The position numbers were made by a program, and so were the translations under genes. DNA of 64,000 nt, taken from Trichinella spiralis. Lineage: Eukaryota; Nematoda; Enoplea; Trichinellida; Trichinellidae. The stretch lies in assembly GCA_000181795.3 (NCBI GenBank), contig CM012953.1, forward strand, positions 18,468,475 through 18,532,474. The letters are read 5' to 3'. Below, piece by piece: positions 9,837 through 22,095 of this stretch. Position 1 is the stretch's first letter. The number at the start of each line of letters is the position of its first letter. The notes below the pieces were generated by a model. It was not told the origin of the DNA. It did no database searches and saw only the letters and a list, made by a program, of their open reading frames with translations.

Positions 9837-12800
9837 TTATAAAACCAATTCAGCAAATGCGATCGATCCAGAAACTTTAGCTGCAACCGCTTTTTCACGC
9901 AAATGTTCTATTGAATTATTGAAATGTTTCTGTATTTGTTCCGAATCGCTGGACGGTTCCAACTGCAACAACGTTTCACGTATTTTCGCAATCAGTTCGT
10001 TCAGTTGACGTGTAACTATCTGCAAATCAGAAAATTGGCAAATGTGAAATTCAAATTTTCCTGAAACTACAAAATGGTGCACAGACAGACAGACAGACAG
10101 ACAGACAGATACACAGACCTCTTTGCAGCCATCTTCAGCAAAATACACGTAATGATCCAAAATTTCCGTAAACAACTGCACCTGGGCACAGGGATCCATA
10201 CACTGACTAGCAATTTGCAAACATTTTTTCAAACAATTCACAACTTGCTCACCGTCGTGCATCTGAATTAAAAAACAAAACAACACACTGGATAAATTAA
10301 ATAAATAAAACATCTTTCTCTTATTTACTGGTTGGTCACGATCCGCAATTCTACTCGACCAAAACAAATGAGCACAAGTAGCCACCGCCCGACATTGAGA
10401 CGATTTGCTGATCAATTTGCTGGCCGCCAAACGACACTGATCCCGCAAACGTTCGTGATCATCTTCACCAAAGCAAGTCATCCTTTGCAACGTTCCGGCA
10501 ATCAAAATAATAGCAGCCAATTTTTCTTTGCTCACGCTGATCTCTTCTTCATAAATTGCAAACGCCTCAAAAATAAACAGCATAACCAAACAAACAACCG
10601 AAATTGGTTCCAAAAAAAAAAAAAAAAAACCTGAGCAATAAATTCATATGCTTGCAATGAACTCTTTTCCATCGGTACAGAATTGATCAACAATGCTCCT
10701 TGCAGATACAGGCGTATAGGCAAATGAGCCGCTCGGGTCTGACTCATCAACAAAGACAACAATTGATGAATTAATTTGATCAACTTTTCCACCTTATTTT
10801 CCCACTCATCGTCCTGCATTATATTATTCCACTGAAATAATCTGCTCAAAAATCCATAAAAAAATTCATCACCTGATCCCGAACGTCGCTGTACTTGCGG
10901 ACCAAATCAAAAGCGCTAAAAACGACTGGAACCAACGTGTATCTGTATCGATGCGCACCACCTGCAGTGAAATAGCTCTTGAAACCCATCAGAATCTATT
11001 TTTTTAAAAAAAATGGACCAAAAATAAAGAAAAATTGAAAAATCAATTCACCACCATCTTAGCTTACATCATACTGTACGTCGAGCGAGTCAGCGGAAAA
11101 TAGATGAATCAGTCGAGAGATCAAAATTTGTTCTTCAACAAATTCTTCCGTAATTTCATAATTCTTCGGTTGGTCAGGTTCGTCTTTGAGCAGCGTTTGA
11201 AGTAAGTTTAACAACATTTCCGCCTGTTCGGCCGTTTTCACAAATGTACGCTGTTCAAGCATGCTGTAAACGATCTGACAAGAGCACCTGATCCTGCCAC
11301 GATGATCCAACAACGACAACACCAGTGGATAATTTTTCAACAGCAACAACCGCATGGCGTTGCTGTAAAAATCAACCGGAAGTCGCAAAAGCTTAACCAA
11401 CTCTTTCCCGACAGGAGAATTGTATGCAAATCTGCAAAATTTGGACAGAAAGAAAAAAAAACAAGTTAGAACAACAACAACAACAACAAAAACAATTGTT
11501 TGTTTTTTTACACTGCTATACAAGTAAGTAAAATACTCACTTTTGCTGAGATTTGCATTGTAAAAGTGAACAAGTAACTTGCAAAACTTTATCCGCATAA
11601 TCGCAACGCTTCTGATAACATTTCAACGCGAAATCCATCATCGATACTTGCAAAGCGACCACACTTTCAGTTGGCATGTCAACGCGCGACTGTACAATAC
11701 TGGCAATTTCATCGGAAAGGACGTCAAATAAATTTGCATCTTCTTGAATAATTCTACCTTCTTCTGTAACGCCAAGCGAACTTAATCTGAAACAAAACAT
11801 CAAATCAAAAACAAACAGCCAGCCAACCGATCAAATTCAAATCCACAAACCTTTCTATTAGAGTGACTAAAACATTTCGAATATTGACCATCTGATGAAT
11901 ATCAGCACATGTTTTCAGAAATATATTCAAACAACGAACGTGAAATTCATCAGGAAATACCTTGAATTTTATTCACAAACTTATTATTTTTGTTGCAATC
12001 TGACAAACACTGGCTTACATCGATCAAGCATTCCATTAAATATTCTTGAGCAATCGCATCTCTACAGCAAACCACTTGTTCCAAAATTTTCGGCAGAATA
12101 TACTAAAAAATTAAAATTTATCATCACTCCTTTTACCAATATTCCATACATTCAAATACTATAAATAATATGCAATGCGAAAAAAATTGAAACATTGAAA
12201 AAAGAAAGTATTATCAACAATAAATTATGAAATATAAACATCCTCATTTTTTGTTACACTGTTTTAAAATTTCAAAACAAAGTATCAAACGCCCGTGTTA
12301 CTGCCGCCGTATATACTTCGTTGATAATGTTCAATTGTTGAATGGTTGTAAATTTCAACATTTCAATCGTCAATATAAATATATTTATTTTCTTTCAATT
12401 TCAGCATATTTTAAAATTAAAAATCACAATTGTGCTAATTTGAAAAGATAAAAAAAAGCAACAAATCCCGATGATCAACTATTTCAACAATTCAGTTCCC
12501 CATCCACGCCAGCGGATTGCAAGTGAATCAGACTAAATATACTATTCGCCTGATAATTTATATGTTCAGGATGAACAATTCAACCAGTCGTAGGTAGTTG
12601 CTCCATTTGTGCGTGCTGTTTCGCTTTACGACCAAACAACACTGCTTGCTACTGGTCAGTTTGACTGCGCCTGCATTTCGCTTCAGATATCAATCACTAG
12701 GATTTATGAAATATAAATTTTGAAATAAAATCACTCAAACTATAAATAAATGACCAACAAAACCAAGCAACCAAAACTCAGAGCTCAACTGAACCTCACA

Positions 12801-14292
12801 AATGACAGCAGTCTGTGCGTTTAGCAGGTCGCGACGTTAGACAATTAGCATTAGCATTATTGCCATTAACTTCCACTGAACAATACGCCACTTGTAACAC
12901 TAGCCGTACAGACAACAAACAAAAATCGAAACCTTCCGGAAACTAAATACTTTCAATTGAAAAGTTTCCAAACTGAAACTGTCATTAATCGGAATTTATT
13001 CGAGAACTATTCTCAAAGAACAACTACAATGAAATGAACTAATTCGCTTTGCAACCAAATGCACTTTTTATCACTTTAAACGTTAACCCATGGTCGACTG
13101 CTTACGCATTTTTCCTTGATTTAAATAGAAAAAAAATCGATAATGCATAAAAATTTAGTCAAATCAGACCAAATTCATAACTATTGCTTTTCATCACAAG
13201 ATGTTTCGTTTCTTCAAAAAAAAATAGCTACTTTTTCAAACTAAATATTTGAAAAACACTTATAAAAAATTAAGCAATGTACTTAAAATGTTTAAAAGAA
13301 TAATAAGTTTCGAAAAAAGTAAAAATACTTTTTTATACATGTCAACGTCAATGGTTTCCAACTGAGCCAATCGAACCAAATTGGTTCCTACCAAAACTTG
13401 AATTTCACGACGCTCCTTCTCACGCTGTTCTCGATCACGGCTCTGGCCTTGATGCTGCATGCGAACCCAGAGCTTGTTCATTTCAGCAAAATTTGACAAA
13501 ATAAATTCAACCGAATCTTGCAACGTCCCATTGTCCTCTTTTTCGCTAAAATTCAAAATTTTTATAAACAATAAACTTTTTTTTAATTCCAAAATCTTAC
13601 TTTGTGACAGTCGAATTGGGAAGTAAATTTTTAGTACATTGAAGCAAATAACTACGCAAAAACAGACCCCGCAAAGGATGCTGAACCCCGCGACACATTT
13701 CAACCATATCTTTTAACATTTCTTTCGCACTAGCTTCACCGAGTTTAATATAAATTATACCAACAGTAATCAGTAAATATCTTGAAAAATAAGAACAAAA
13801 TAAGAGTGAAAAATAATTCATCTACCTAAAATTACGTACAATCTTGGAATGATACTATTCGCGTATTGAACAACTTCGTATAAATCATTTATCTTATTTT
13901 TCTTCTGCAGTTCCTCAGTTAATGTCAAATCCAACAGTTGCAGTTCTTTTGTGATATCGATATCTGAAATATTTATTAATAAAGGGAAAAGAACGTTGAA
14001 AACAATTCAAACTATTTCAATGAATTATATATATATACGTACATAATTTATAGTAGTACTGTGGTGTGAGAGCAGAAGTTTTCAACTCTTCAAGCATTAC
14101 TGAAGCATGCTTTAAAGCATCAATGATTTCGCATTTATCCTGTAATTAATAGCTACTTTTTAATGGCTAAAACAGAAAGGATCTACTCACCAGGCATTTT
14201 TTCATCTCATTAGATTCTATTTTTACCCGTCGTACCGAATCATCTAATATTTTATTTTGCATTGTGTCATCTGATATTTCCTCTCGAACCAT
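9837..14292 (-). CDS. VPS35: VPS35, retromer cargo-recognition subunit
   Basis: VPS35 is the large alpha-solenoid subunit of retromer, which recycles cargo from endosomes to the Golgi and plasma membrane. Exon 1 starts at 14292 ([14 protein letters not shown]) and aligns with the VPS35 N-terminus (...ESNEMKKCL versus human VQSFQMKRCL). Well-conserved pieces follow: [20 protein letters not shown] near 13.7 kb, [18 protein letters not shown] near 13.45 kb and [20 protein letters not shown] near 12.05 kb. Others are [20 protein letters not shown] near 11.65 kb and [20 protein letters not shown] near 10.17 kb. The end IAFAELVL matches the human GPIYEGLIL end, with the stop at 9837-9839. There are roughly fourteen exons, mostly with introns of 50-100 bp. 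One intron of about 1.2 kb (12.1-13.3 kb) holds more complex sequence, perhaps an old repeat. No break in the frame was seen across the exons I could place. The identification is firm; some exon edges are approximate. Confidence 0.95.
10081..10108. repeat. (ACAG)n microsatellite in a VPS35 intron
   Basis: About seven ACAG units lie inside an intron between the last two conserved coding blocks. A similar (ACAG)n lies near 44904. Confidence 0.9.
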
Positions 14293-15563
14293 GTTTCAAG
14301 AACGGTAAGAAAGCTAAATTGCACAAATCACTAACAAAAATAAATTAATTAAACTAAACCAACTGATGTAAATTCAAAAATTTCGAGGACACAAACAACA
14401 TAACTAAATTTTTTCTACAAATTAAATAAAACACGATTTTGCTTAAAACAAATTCGTCTTAATCACTTTTAATCGATAATATAACAATAATGCATTTTTT
14501 ACCAGTTTTCAAAACATTCATTGACGTAAATTTCAAATTTACTTACAATTATTTATTTGGAAAAAATTCGTATTCCAAACAAAACTACTTTTTCCTACAG
14601 ATCCAAATGACACAGATCAATATGCTACAAAGCCTACAGTACGCATACTACACAAAAGTAACCTTTTCAATGATAAAATCTTACAAAACAGCATTAAGCA
14701 ATTCTTAAACAATTGATCATTATAAAATTAATGATAACAAAAATTTTGTTATTTATTTATTTTTTTATTTAAATAATATGTGTCCTATATTTAACTGCTA
14801 TATTTTGTAGAATTTTTGTTTATTCTCATAGAAGGCTACTAAATTCTTCTTCTAAAATTCTTCTAAAAGAAGCATCTAAATTTAGTAAATAGTTTTAAAA
14901 TACTTTTACTGATTTTATAGCAAGTTTTTGAAATATTAAAAAACATTGTCTAATAAAATAGTGAAAGTAAGGTATGCATATGTAAAATTTTCCATTTTAC
15001 TGTAGTTCATTTTAGACTATGTCAGCATATAAGATATTTTTGTTGAAAGCATCCGAATTTTTAATAATGAAGTAAATTTATTCAAAGATAATGGTAGCGT
15101 TTGTAATGTGTGTAAAATTTAAAATCGTGAGTTGCTCACACATTAGATAAAAAAAATTAAACTTGTTTGGAAATTCTTATATTTATTTATCATTTAGGAC
15201 TATACATTTCAAAATGAAAATTAAAAAATGCCCAATGTAAAATATCAATTTTAACTTGATAATTTTTGATTATCCTTACAGTATGCATTATTGCCAATAG
15301 TTTGGGGCATGTCGTGTTTACGTGATATTTATTTTTTACAGTATGTTATTTATTTCCATTTTCAAGTGAATCACTGCTTATAAATAGTGATGGGAGTTTT
15401 GCATCTCGCATATTCATCCGTTCTCTACTGCTGTTAAGTTGTTATTTAAAAATTACATTTTTTCAGATATAATTACCATTTGAATGTTAGGAAATGTTTA
15501 TCTTCTCAAGCGTGCAAAAGGGAACTTTTAAACAAGTTTTTTTTCAGTTTATTATAATATGCA
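14293..15563. promoter_or_regulatory. Divergent intergenic region between VPS35 and the RS-rich gene
   Basis: About 1.27 kb separates two genes transcribed away from each other, so both promoters should lie here. It is very AT-rich. No clear TATA box or other motif stands out, and the short open frame near 14490-14708 is not convincing. Confidence 0.5.
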
Positions 15564-16222
15564 ATGTCTGCTACCGACACAAAGAAGGAAGAAGAATCAG
15601 AGTACTGTGTTGTTTCTGAAGCAGAAGATTGTTTTACAGATGACGAGCTGGGCGAATCAACGGAAGCTCAGGTGCGAAAATAATAATAACAGCAGCATTG
15701 TTTATTGCATGTTATGTTTATTTGAAATTATTTGCAGGAATTCTGTAAAATTCAGATTTGCTTTTTCAAAAAATGATGCAACTGAAATATAAAATCGTGA
15801 TTTGCTAGTGCAGTTTAAAGTGCAACTTTGTAAGATTTGTTTAAACCAGTCCAAACTGGCATATCTACAATTTTTTGATTTGCTTTAATACTTAAAACAG
15901 ATTTTCTTTTAAGTTTGAACATTTGATGAGTAGTGCAGTGCATTTAACATTTAACTTATTTGTATTTTTTTTAATCTCAAAATACTTTATTTGTTTTAGA
16001 AAATGGTTTCATGTTATTTAACTGTGTTATTATTTTTTCAGAACGTAAAAAGTTGTAATGAATTGAGAAGAATTGGATCCGATCTTGAAGAAGGAGAACT
16101 ACTTGAATTGGAAGAAGGTGAAATTTTGGATGATGATAGCAACTCGCCTGATGATTTCAAATCCAATTCAAGAGTTTATAAAAACGAGGATATTTCAAAT
16201 GAATGCACTGCTATTACTACTC

Positions 16223-16258
<36 letters not shown>

Positions 16259-18345
16259 TTCATCCTGAACGCGTGCAAACTTCCCCACTTAGCAAATATT
16301 ACTGTAAAGGTCCTGAATGTAAATAAATAAATATATATATGTATTTTCTATTTTGTAGCGAATATTTGATCTTCAATTATTTTTGGATTTATTACATCGT
16401 TGTTTTTTTAAATAAAATCACGTTTCTTGTGCATGCAATTACACTGCGATGAGTTTGTTTTGTGTGAGCGTTTTTGAAATAATTATGTTATGTTTATGTT
16501 ATGTTATGTTATGTTATGTTTTTTGGAAAACTTGATTTTTAAATATTTTTTCTAATGATTATTTACTAATGCAATTTAGCAGTGTTTAATAATTGTCTAT
16601 TGGAATGCTAATGCTATTTATAATATTTAGCATTTACAGATAAATCCGATTATAAATGTCACAATCGAATAAATAGCGAGGATGCAAGACGAAATAGAGA
16701 TTTCAACAGTGAATTCCGTTCACGTAATAGTGGATTTGACGAAACGTGGAAGCGAAGCGGATATGGAGTGAGTTTTACCTTATCAAAAAATATTTTATCT
16801 GCTTTGTGTGATATTACCTTTTATCAGCTGAATATTATTATTCATTATACTCAGTAGGGCAGCTTAATTTGATTAATATTTCAAATTTTATTGCATGTCA
16901 GAAATTATTTATTATATACTTTTAGAATCATTACGAAAATTATCGTTCTTCACATATAAATAATAGTGGAGAAAGTTCAAGAAATCGTTGGCGAACGGAA
17001 AGAAGTGAGAATGTATTTCGTGATCGTGATGATTATCGTGGAGACTACGGTGAACCAAATCGCAATCACAGTCGTGCTCGTTCCCCTCTTCACAGAAGTG
17101 TCAGCGGTGGACGACCACTTCCATATAGTCGACCATCTTATGATGAAAGCACATCATACGATAGGAGAGATTCTTGGTACCGCGAATCTTCGTATAAACG
17201 ATCAAGACGCGCATATGAATCTGGCAATGGTTATTGTAATTTTACTATTTTTGTAATCTGGTGGAATTTCTTAATGATTAAATATTTTACAGATGATTCT
17301 CCAAGCAGGGGAAGAAGGCATTCTCCTTCGTATTCTTATAGATCCGATTCATCTTCATCATCCATGGGACGACCTTCCGCAAAATCAAGAAGGCTGTCAA
17401 ATGAACGTAGCACCTCTTCCAGGTTATTGGTTGAAATTTCTAAAGTTTTTATAAATTTAGTTTGTTTTTTGATTTTATTTGTTTGTGTGTTTGCAGGAGC
17501 AGTATCCGTAGCACTCATCGTGAATCTTTGTCTAGGTGGTAAGTGAACAGAAATTTTAAAATTCATTTTTAGCATTGCATTATTGTAATTAGATTTGGTT
17601 TACATATTTCCCAATTTCAGAAATGTTTGCAGTGCTAAAAAAAACAAAATTAATCAACTAACTGTTTTAGTTATAAGTCCGAACGTTCAGTATCCAGAAG
17701 TGCATCGCCACCCCATTCAGAAAGACGGTAATTTTGCTTCATTTTCTTCGGCATTTTGCTTTCTTTTTGTCCTGCAATTTAAAAATGTTCCGCTTTGTGT
17801 AGAAAGAGCTTCTCACGTAGCTCTACCGATTCAGACTCATCAAGTTTAAGCAAAGCGGATGTTCGACTTACGGCGAAGGCAGTTCGAGCAGTTCTAAGAC
17901 GAAATGTAGTTATTTTATTTTTTCTAATTTTATGTAAATTTTTAAAATTATTATTCAGGATTTTAAGGTTCATTCGAACAGTTCAACTGGCGAGAATTCA
18001 GAATATGAATCAGAAAAATCAGATGAATCAGACGTTGACGAAGAAGAAATTGAAGAAGTTGAAGAAGATGAAATTGGTGAAAAAGAAGAGCGAAAAAGAA
18101 AAGCAGAAGAAGATGCGGATGATGATGATGACGATGATGATGATGATGATGATGATGATGAAGATGATGGCGATGATGATAGTAATGAAAAGCGACGACA
18201 ACATTCGACAAATGCAGTCAGCCATGAAGCACCATTGACCACATTAAACGATTCCAAACGTAGAGAAGTTCTTTTGCAACAGTTGCAAATTATTGAAAAA
18301 GCAATTAGGGAAAAAAAGCGCATGAAGTATGAAAGGCTGAATTGA
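15564..18345 (+). CDS. Acidic RS-rich nuclear protein with ZC3H18-like C-terminus
   Basis: I place the start at 15564 because that frame gives an acidic leader (MSATDTKKEEESEYC) ending at a GT donor after 15671. Further exons follow near 16043-16317, 16639-16767, 16926-17234 and 17292-17421, then two short ones near 17.5 and 17.7 kb, then 17806-17906 and 17960-18345. The product has an acidic stretch (DLEEGELLELEEGEILDDD), a poly-Thr run, Ser/Arg/Tyr-rich segments, a Glu/Asp-rich domain with about 14 Asp in a row, and a basic tail. The tail (RREVLLQQLQIIEKAIREKK) resembles the end of human ZC3H18 (REELLKQLKAVEDAIARKRA). ZC3H18 links the cap-binding complex to RNA decay. I do not see its CCCH zinc finger, so this may be a diverged orthologue or another RS protein. 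Nuclear location is inferred from composition. Confidence 0.55.
16214..16259 (+). repeat. In-frame (ACT)n encoding poly-Thr
   Basis: About fourteen ACT/ACTA-type units inside the RS-rich gene encode a threonine run. Length is likely to vary between individuals without shifting the frame. Confidence 0.9.
18118..18180 (+). repeat. In-frame (GAT)n encoding poly-Asp
   Basis: GAT units with a few GAC and GAA interruptions, in the last exon of the RS-rich gene, give a run of about 14 Asp followed by a mixed acidic stretch. Confidence 0.9.
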
Positions 18346-18513
18346 ATGTTGAACAGTTCTCATTTCTTTGTAAAAAATCAAAGTTAGTAAATGATAATAA
18401 AGATCAGTTGGATTTGCGGTTGTTTAATGCGTGGCATGCGTCCTGTATTATTGTTTGTCATTTATTTTGTATGTAATTATTTATTTTCTTTGCTTCAAAA
18501 TAGTTTAGTTTGC

Positions 18514-19118
18514 ATGCCGCGTGTGGACTGTAATCCTCATTACATTTTGGAAAAGTCATCGACCAGAAGACGAAGGAAACGCAGAAAAAGAGTCTTCAAG
18601 CGGCTTTACAAATATCGTGATTTCAAGAATTTGAAATTGAATTACGAACAATTGAAGCCTTTGCACGATTTGTGGAAAAAATATATTCTCAGTTTAGGAA
18701 GGTTTAATGATTTTTTTATTTTTATTATTAATTAATTAAATAATGTTGTTATTAGTTTTTACATGCACATGTGACTGGTTTTGATTTTAATTACAGTGAT
18801 GAATGTTTATTGAAAGCGGACTATCATGGGGCTGTTTTGCTTGTCAGCCACTCCAAATGTCAAAGTCAGGTTGGACTGTTTGGAATTGTAGTAGTTGAAA
18901 CTAGGCATACGTTTTTATTGCTTACACCGAACGATCGTCTTTTGACCATACCGAAGAACGGTAGCATTTTTACATTTGTTCTGAAAGGTCGTGTTTATTC
19001 ATTGATAGGCGACCATATTAGCTATACTGCAGCTGGGCGTGTGCAGAAAAAATTCAAACTTGCACATTTGACATCCATGCCAGATTTCATTGACGATTTG
19101 CTGCCTTGTGTTAACTAA
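18514..19118 (+). CDS. POP4: POP4 (Rpp29), RNase P/MRP protein subunit
   Basis: POP4/Rpp29 is a core protein of RNase P and RNase MRP, which process pre-tRNA and pre-rRNA in the nucleus. A basic run (RRRRKRRKR) is followed by YEQLKPLHDLWKKYILSL, matching human LFLPLHELWKQYIRDL. Next comes the Sm-like barrel: LLKADYHGAVLLVSHSKCQS, then VGLFGIVVVETRHTFLLLT and ending AGRVQKKFKLAHL. Human has LLKADLHGAIISVTKSKCPS in the same place. An intron runs from 18702 to 18796. I chose ATG 18514 because the open frame further upstream (to 18391) is hydrophobic and ends in an intron-like TTCAAAATAG. A short 5' exon may be missing, since human POP4 has about 40 more N-terminal residues. An AATAAA lies near 19132. 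Confidence 0.85.
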
Positions 19119-19764
19119 TGTTCTTTCTTTCAATAATAAAATATCTAAATGTAAGAAATTTAATTTTGATTTTTTTGAAAAATGGTAAATAATATACTGA
19201 TATGTTTAATCACTGATGAATTAATTTAATGATCATGAGTTTTAAAAATAGTCTGAATTGAAAATTTCATCATTCTGGGAAAAGTGAATATTTTACAAAA
19301 CAGATTCGATTTCAGTACTGTATTCTAAATCTTCAGTTTCAGTTAAATATGTTTTATGTTAAATTTTCGTTACGATTAAACCTTCGAATAATTCGAACAT
19401 TGAAATTCTATTTTTTAAAAGTTTATAAAAACAAGAGTTCCATTAAACCCAAGCTTAATTCAGTTCATTTTTAATAAATCAGCGTTTTTGAATATTTAAT
19501 AAAAGCTGACTTGAAGGAAATTTTTGAGAAATAATTATATGAATTTAACATGAAAACAAAGTATAAAAGTACAGAGTATTATAATGCTTTTGTGTTCTCG
19601 CTCTTTGAATATGTTAAAATCTGTTGCTGTGGTTTTTTTTGCAGAGCTGTTTAAGAAAATATACTATATATGATTGAAAATTTGAAATTTATGAATTATG
19701 AAAACTGAATGATAATGCATTTAATAAAGTTTCAATCTATGCATATTAACTAATAATATTTTAA
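19119..19764. other. AT-rich spacer downstream of POP4; no gene seen
   Basis: It contains the POP4 polyadenylation signal (AATAAA near 19132) and otherwise low-complexity AT-rich sequence without usable open frames. Confidence 0.6.
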
Positions 19765-20754
19765 CTCTCATCCGGGCGCCTGTTTACATATGTAGACAAA
19801 CGATATTTAGAGCAGAGCTGAGGTTTAAAAATAATTTGCCTCATTTATTTCAAATTTGTCGATAAATTTTTTGTGCTCTATCTCCACAGCTAATTTTTTT
19901 GATATGTGACGTTTCTAAGCTGTTCTTTCATGTTTAGTGTTCATATTCCGGGCATCTGTCTACATATGTAAATACATAACACTTTTTATAATGATTCTGT
20001 TGAAATAATTGAAATACTAGTAGTAGGTAAAATCCTCTGAAGTTGACACATTGATCATTCTTGAATGTAGTCCATGTTGATGTGTGTGTGCTTTATGGAA
20101 TCTGGGATAAAGTTTCTGTGAATTTTATTAGAGTAGATTAGTCAAAAAGGGTGTCAACCCCAAAGATAAATACGGTATGCTTCATGAGTGTCTGTCAGTG
20201 CTCTCAGACTTTCTAGACGTTTGTGTAAGGGTCACTATTATTAGCTGAATATGTGACAAAAACAGTCAGTTGTTTATGGCAGCTTTAAAAACTGGATGAA
20301 CGACAGTTATTTATTGCTACAGATAATCTGTTGTGGTGAATTTGTGATTGCCACTTTAGCATTTTACCATACGTATTGACCACCTGACCATTTGAAAAGT
20401 ATCGTGTGAAGATCAACTGGATGGATATGTGACACGGAGAATGGTTATATACTCTGAAATGTCTGTTATATACTGGCAGAAGTGGTGAAGGACGTCAAAT
20501 TGGTCTAACAAACACTAACTCTAACGAAAATATTTTTATGAACCATTTATTTTACATCATATTCCACTGTGCAATATCTGTGCTTGCATTGAACAAGATA
20601 AATAATCTAATCTATTTGTGAAATTATCATTAGTTCTTGAAGAAATAATTAGTTCAACCTCATGTAAAAGGATCAAACATGACGAAACTTCAAGTGTTTA
20701 CATATGTAGACAGGTGCCCAAAATGAGGTGTAAAATTGGCCGCCCGGATGAGAA
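19765..20754. mobile_element. Possible piggyBac-like MITE with TTAA target site
   Basis: The left end reads TTAA then CTCTCATCCGGGCGCCTGTT. The right end, read inverted, gives TTAA then TTCTCATCCGGGCGG, with CACCTGTCTACATATGTA about 25 bp further in. TTAA at 19761-19764 and 20755-20758 fits the duplication made by piggyBac transposases. The related core (CCGGGCATCTGTCTACATAT) occurs a third time near 19949, in the orientation of the left end. No transposase frame is present, so it would be non-autonomous. The family rests on TTAA alone; the inverted ends are clear. Confidence 0.6.
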
Positions 20755-22095
20755 TTAAACAATTTTCCATTGTTATCTTGCTTGTAATATTTATAAAAAA
20801 AGCTGAAGAGTATGTAAATTTTGAATCTACTTTTTTTTCAAATATTCTTGAAATGAAACTTCAATTTGTGCAATTAACAATGCTCGAATTGAAAATTGAA
20901 TCGCCGTTGAAACGTGTTGACAAAACGTTCAGAAACAATCTTACAAAAAAAAAAAGGACAAAACCTGCAATTTTTTATTGCATAAATAATAATAATAAAT
21001 ACACAGTAAATTTCAATCAACACAGTTTTCCTGTGTGATGGTGTAACAGAAAAATACAAACAAACTTGAATGGCCGTTTGATATTGTGTGTATTTTTTTA
21101 TAATGAAGCAGATATTTGAAAAAACTTTGTTGGATTATGTATAATATAAATCATATTTAAAAATTGCAATAATTGTTACTTGCTGACTTGTAGAATTTGA
21201 TCTATTTTTCGTGCTCATTTTCCTGTTCTGGGGTTTTATGGAAAAAAAAATTTTTTTTAAACTTAAATATCTTCTGCAAAATAAAAGAGAGATAGATAGA
21301 TGATAGATGCCGAACAAATTTCAAAAGCAGTGTGTCTGTCTGTTTTTCAGCTTTACGTTTGCTTGTTTTGTATATCTTTTCCAAATTTGCCGTATCTGAG
21401 CGCATTTTGAATGGAAAGAAGTTGACATTAATGACCATTGGAATATTTGAGTTCCAGTGAAATTCCTCCATTTCAAGATGGAAAATTGTCGGTGAAAAGA
21501 AAATGCACTGCAACATCACATGTCGGTGAAAAAAAGAAATAAAAACTACTCACAGTCGTGAAAATTTTTCCAAACAAGCATTTTGCTGATACAGTTGTAA
21601 AAATTAATTAAATCATTAATACCTATGAATCGACTACTGAATAATACTGTACTGCTGGAATGCAAGCACAACTGTTTGACAACAACATCATTCTTTTCAT
21701 TTAATTCCATTATTATTGCATATGCAATGCATACCTTTTACTTACACACACACACACACACACACATTATGCATATACATATTATACATATGTTGCTTTT
21801 TAAATATAAATGTCCTTTTGCGTTATACTTGTTTGTTTCTCCTTATTTTAAAATATAATATTATTCAGTGGGGCAGCAGCCTATGTTAATAAGATGAAAA
21901 TTCTGTGCGTGTCAATAAAATCAATGCCCATTTTGATGTACCGTACAAGGAGGAATGAACAAAAAAGTGTGAAGGAATTTCAGTCGCGCAAAAGGTAGAA
22001 AAATGTTTGCCTGTTCTGCAAGTTGAAACGTCAAATAGCGAAAAGAAAATTAATTACAAGCGTTGCAATTAATAATTACAAATTTCTGTTGCAAG
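20755..22095. other. Spacer between the MITE and the 3' end of MED1; no gene seen
   Basis: AT-rich sequence with an (AC)n microsatellite near 21744 and a GATA/ATAG-like run near 21289. It should include the MED1 3' UTR on the minus strand. Open frames are short and low in complexity. Confidence 0.55.
21744..21766. repeat. (AC)n microsatellite
   Basis: About eleven AC units in the spacer downstream of MED1. Confidence 0.9.

Noticed and set aside
10081-10108. CRISPR-like short repeats
   Set aside because: Simple tandem (ACAG)n without spacers, in a eukaryotic intron. No CRISPR array is present anywhere in the window.
15559-15792. 77-codon frame starting at 15559
   Set aside because: The overlapping frame from 15564 gives an acidic leader with a proper splice donor that joins the downstream acidic exon. 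The 15559 frame runs into an intron.
17963-18323. Poly-His, poly-Ser and poly-Ile frames opposite the Asp-rich exon
   Set aside because: They are reverse translations of the (GAT)n array.
18391-18513. Upstream extension of POP4 from the ATG at 18391
   Set aside because: The extra residues are hydrophobic and Cys/Phe-rich, unlike POP4, and the DNA ends in an acceptor-like TTCAAAATAG.
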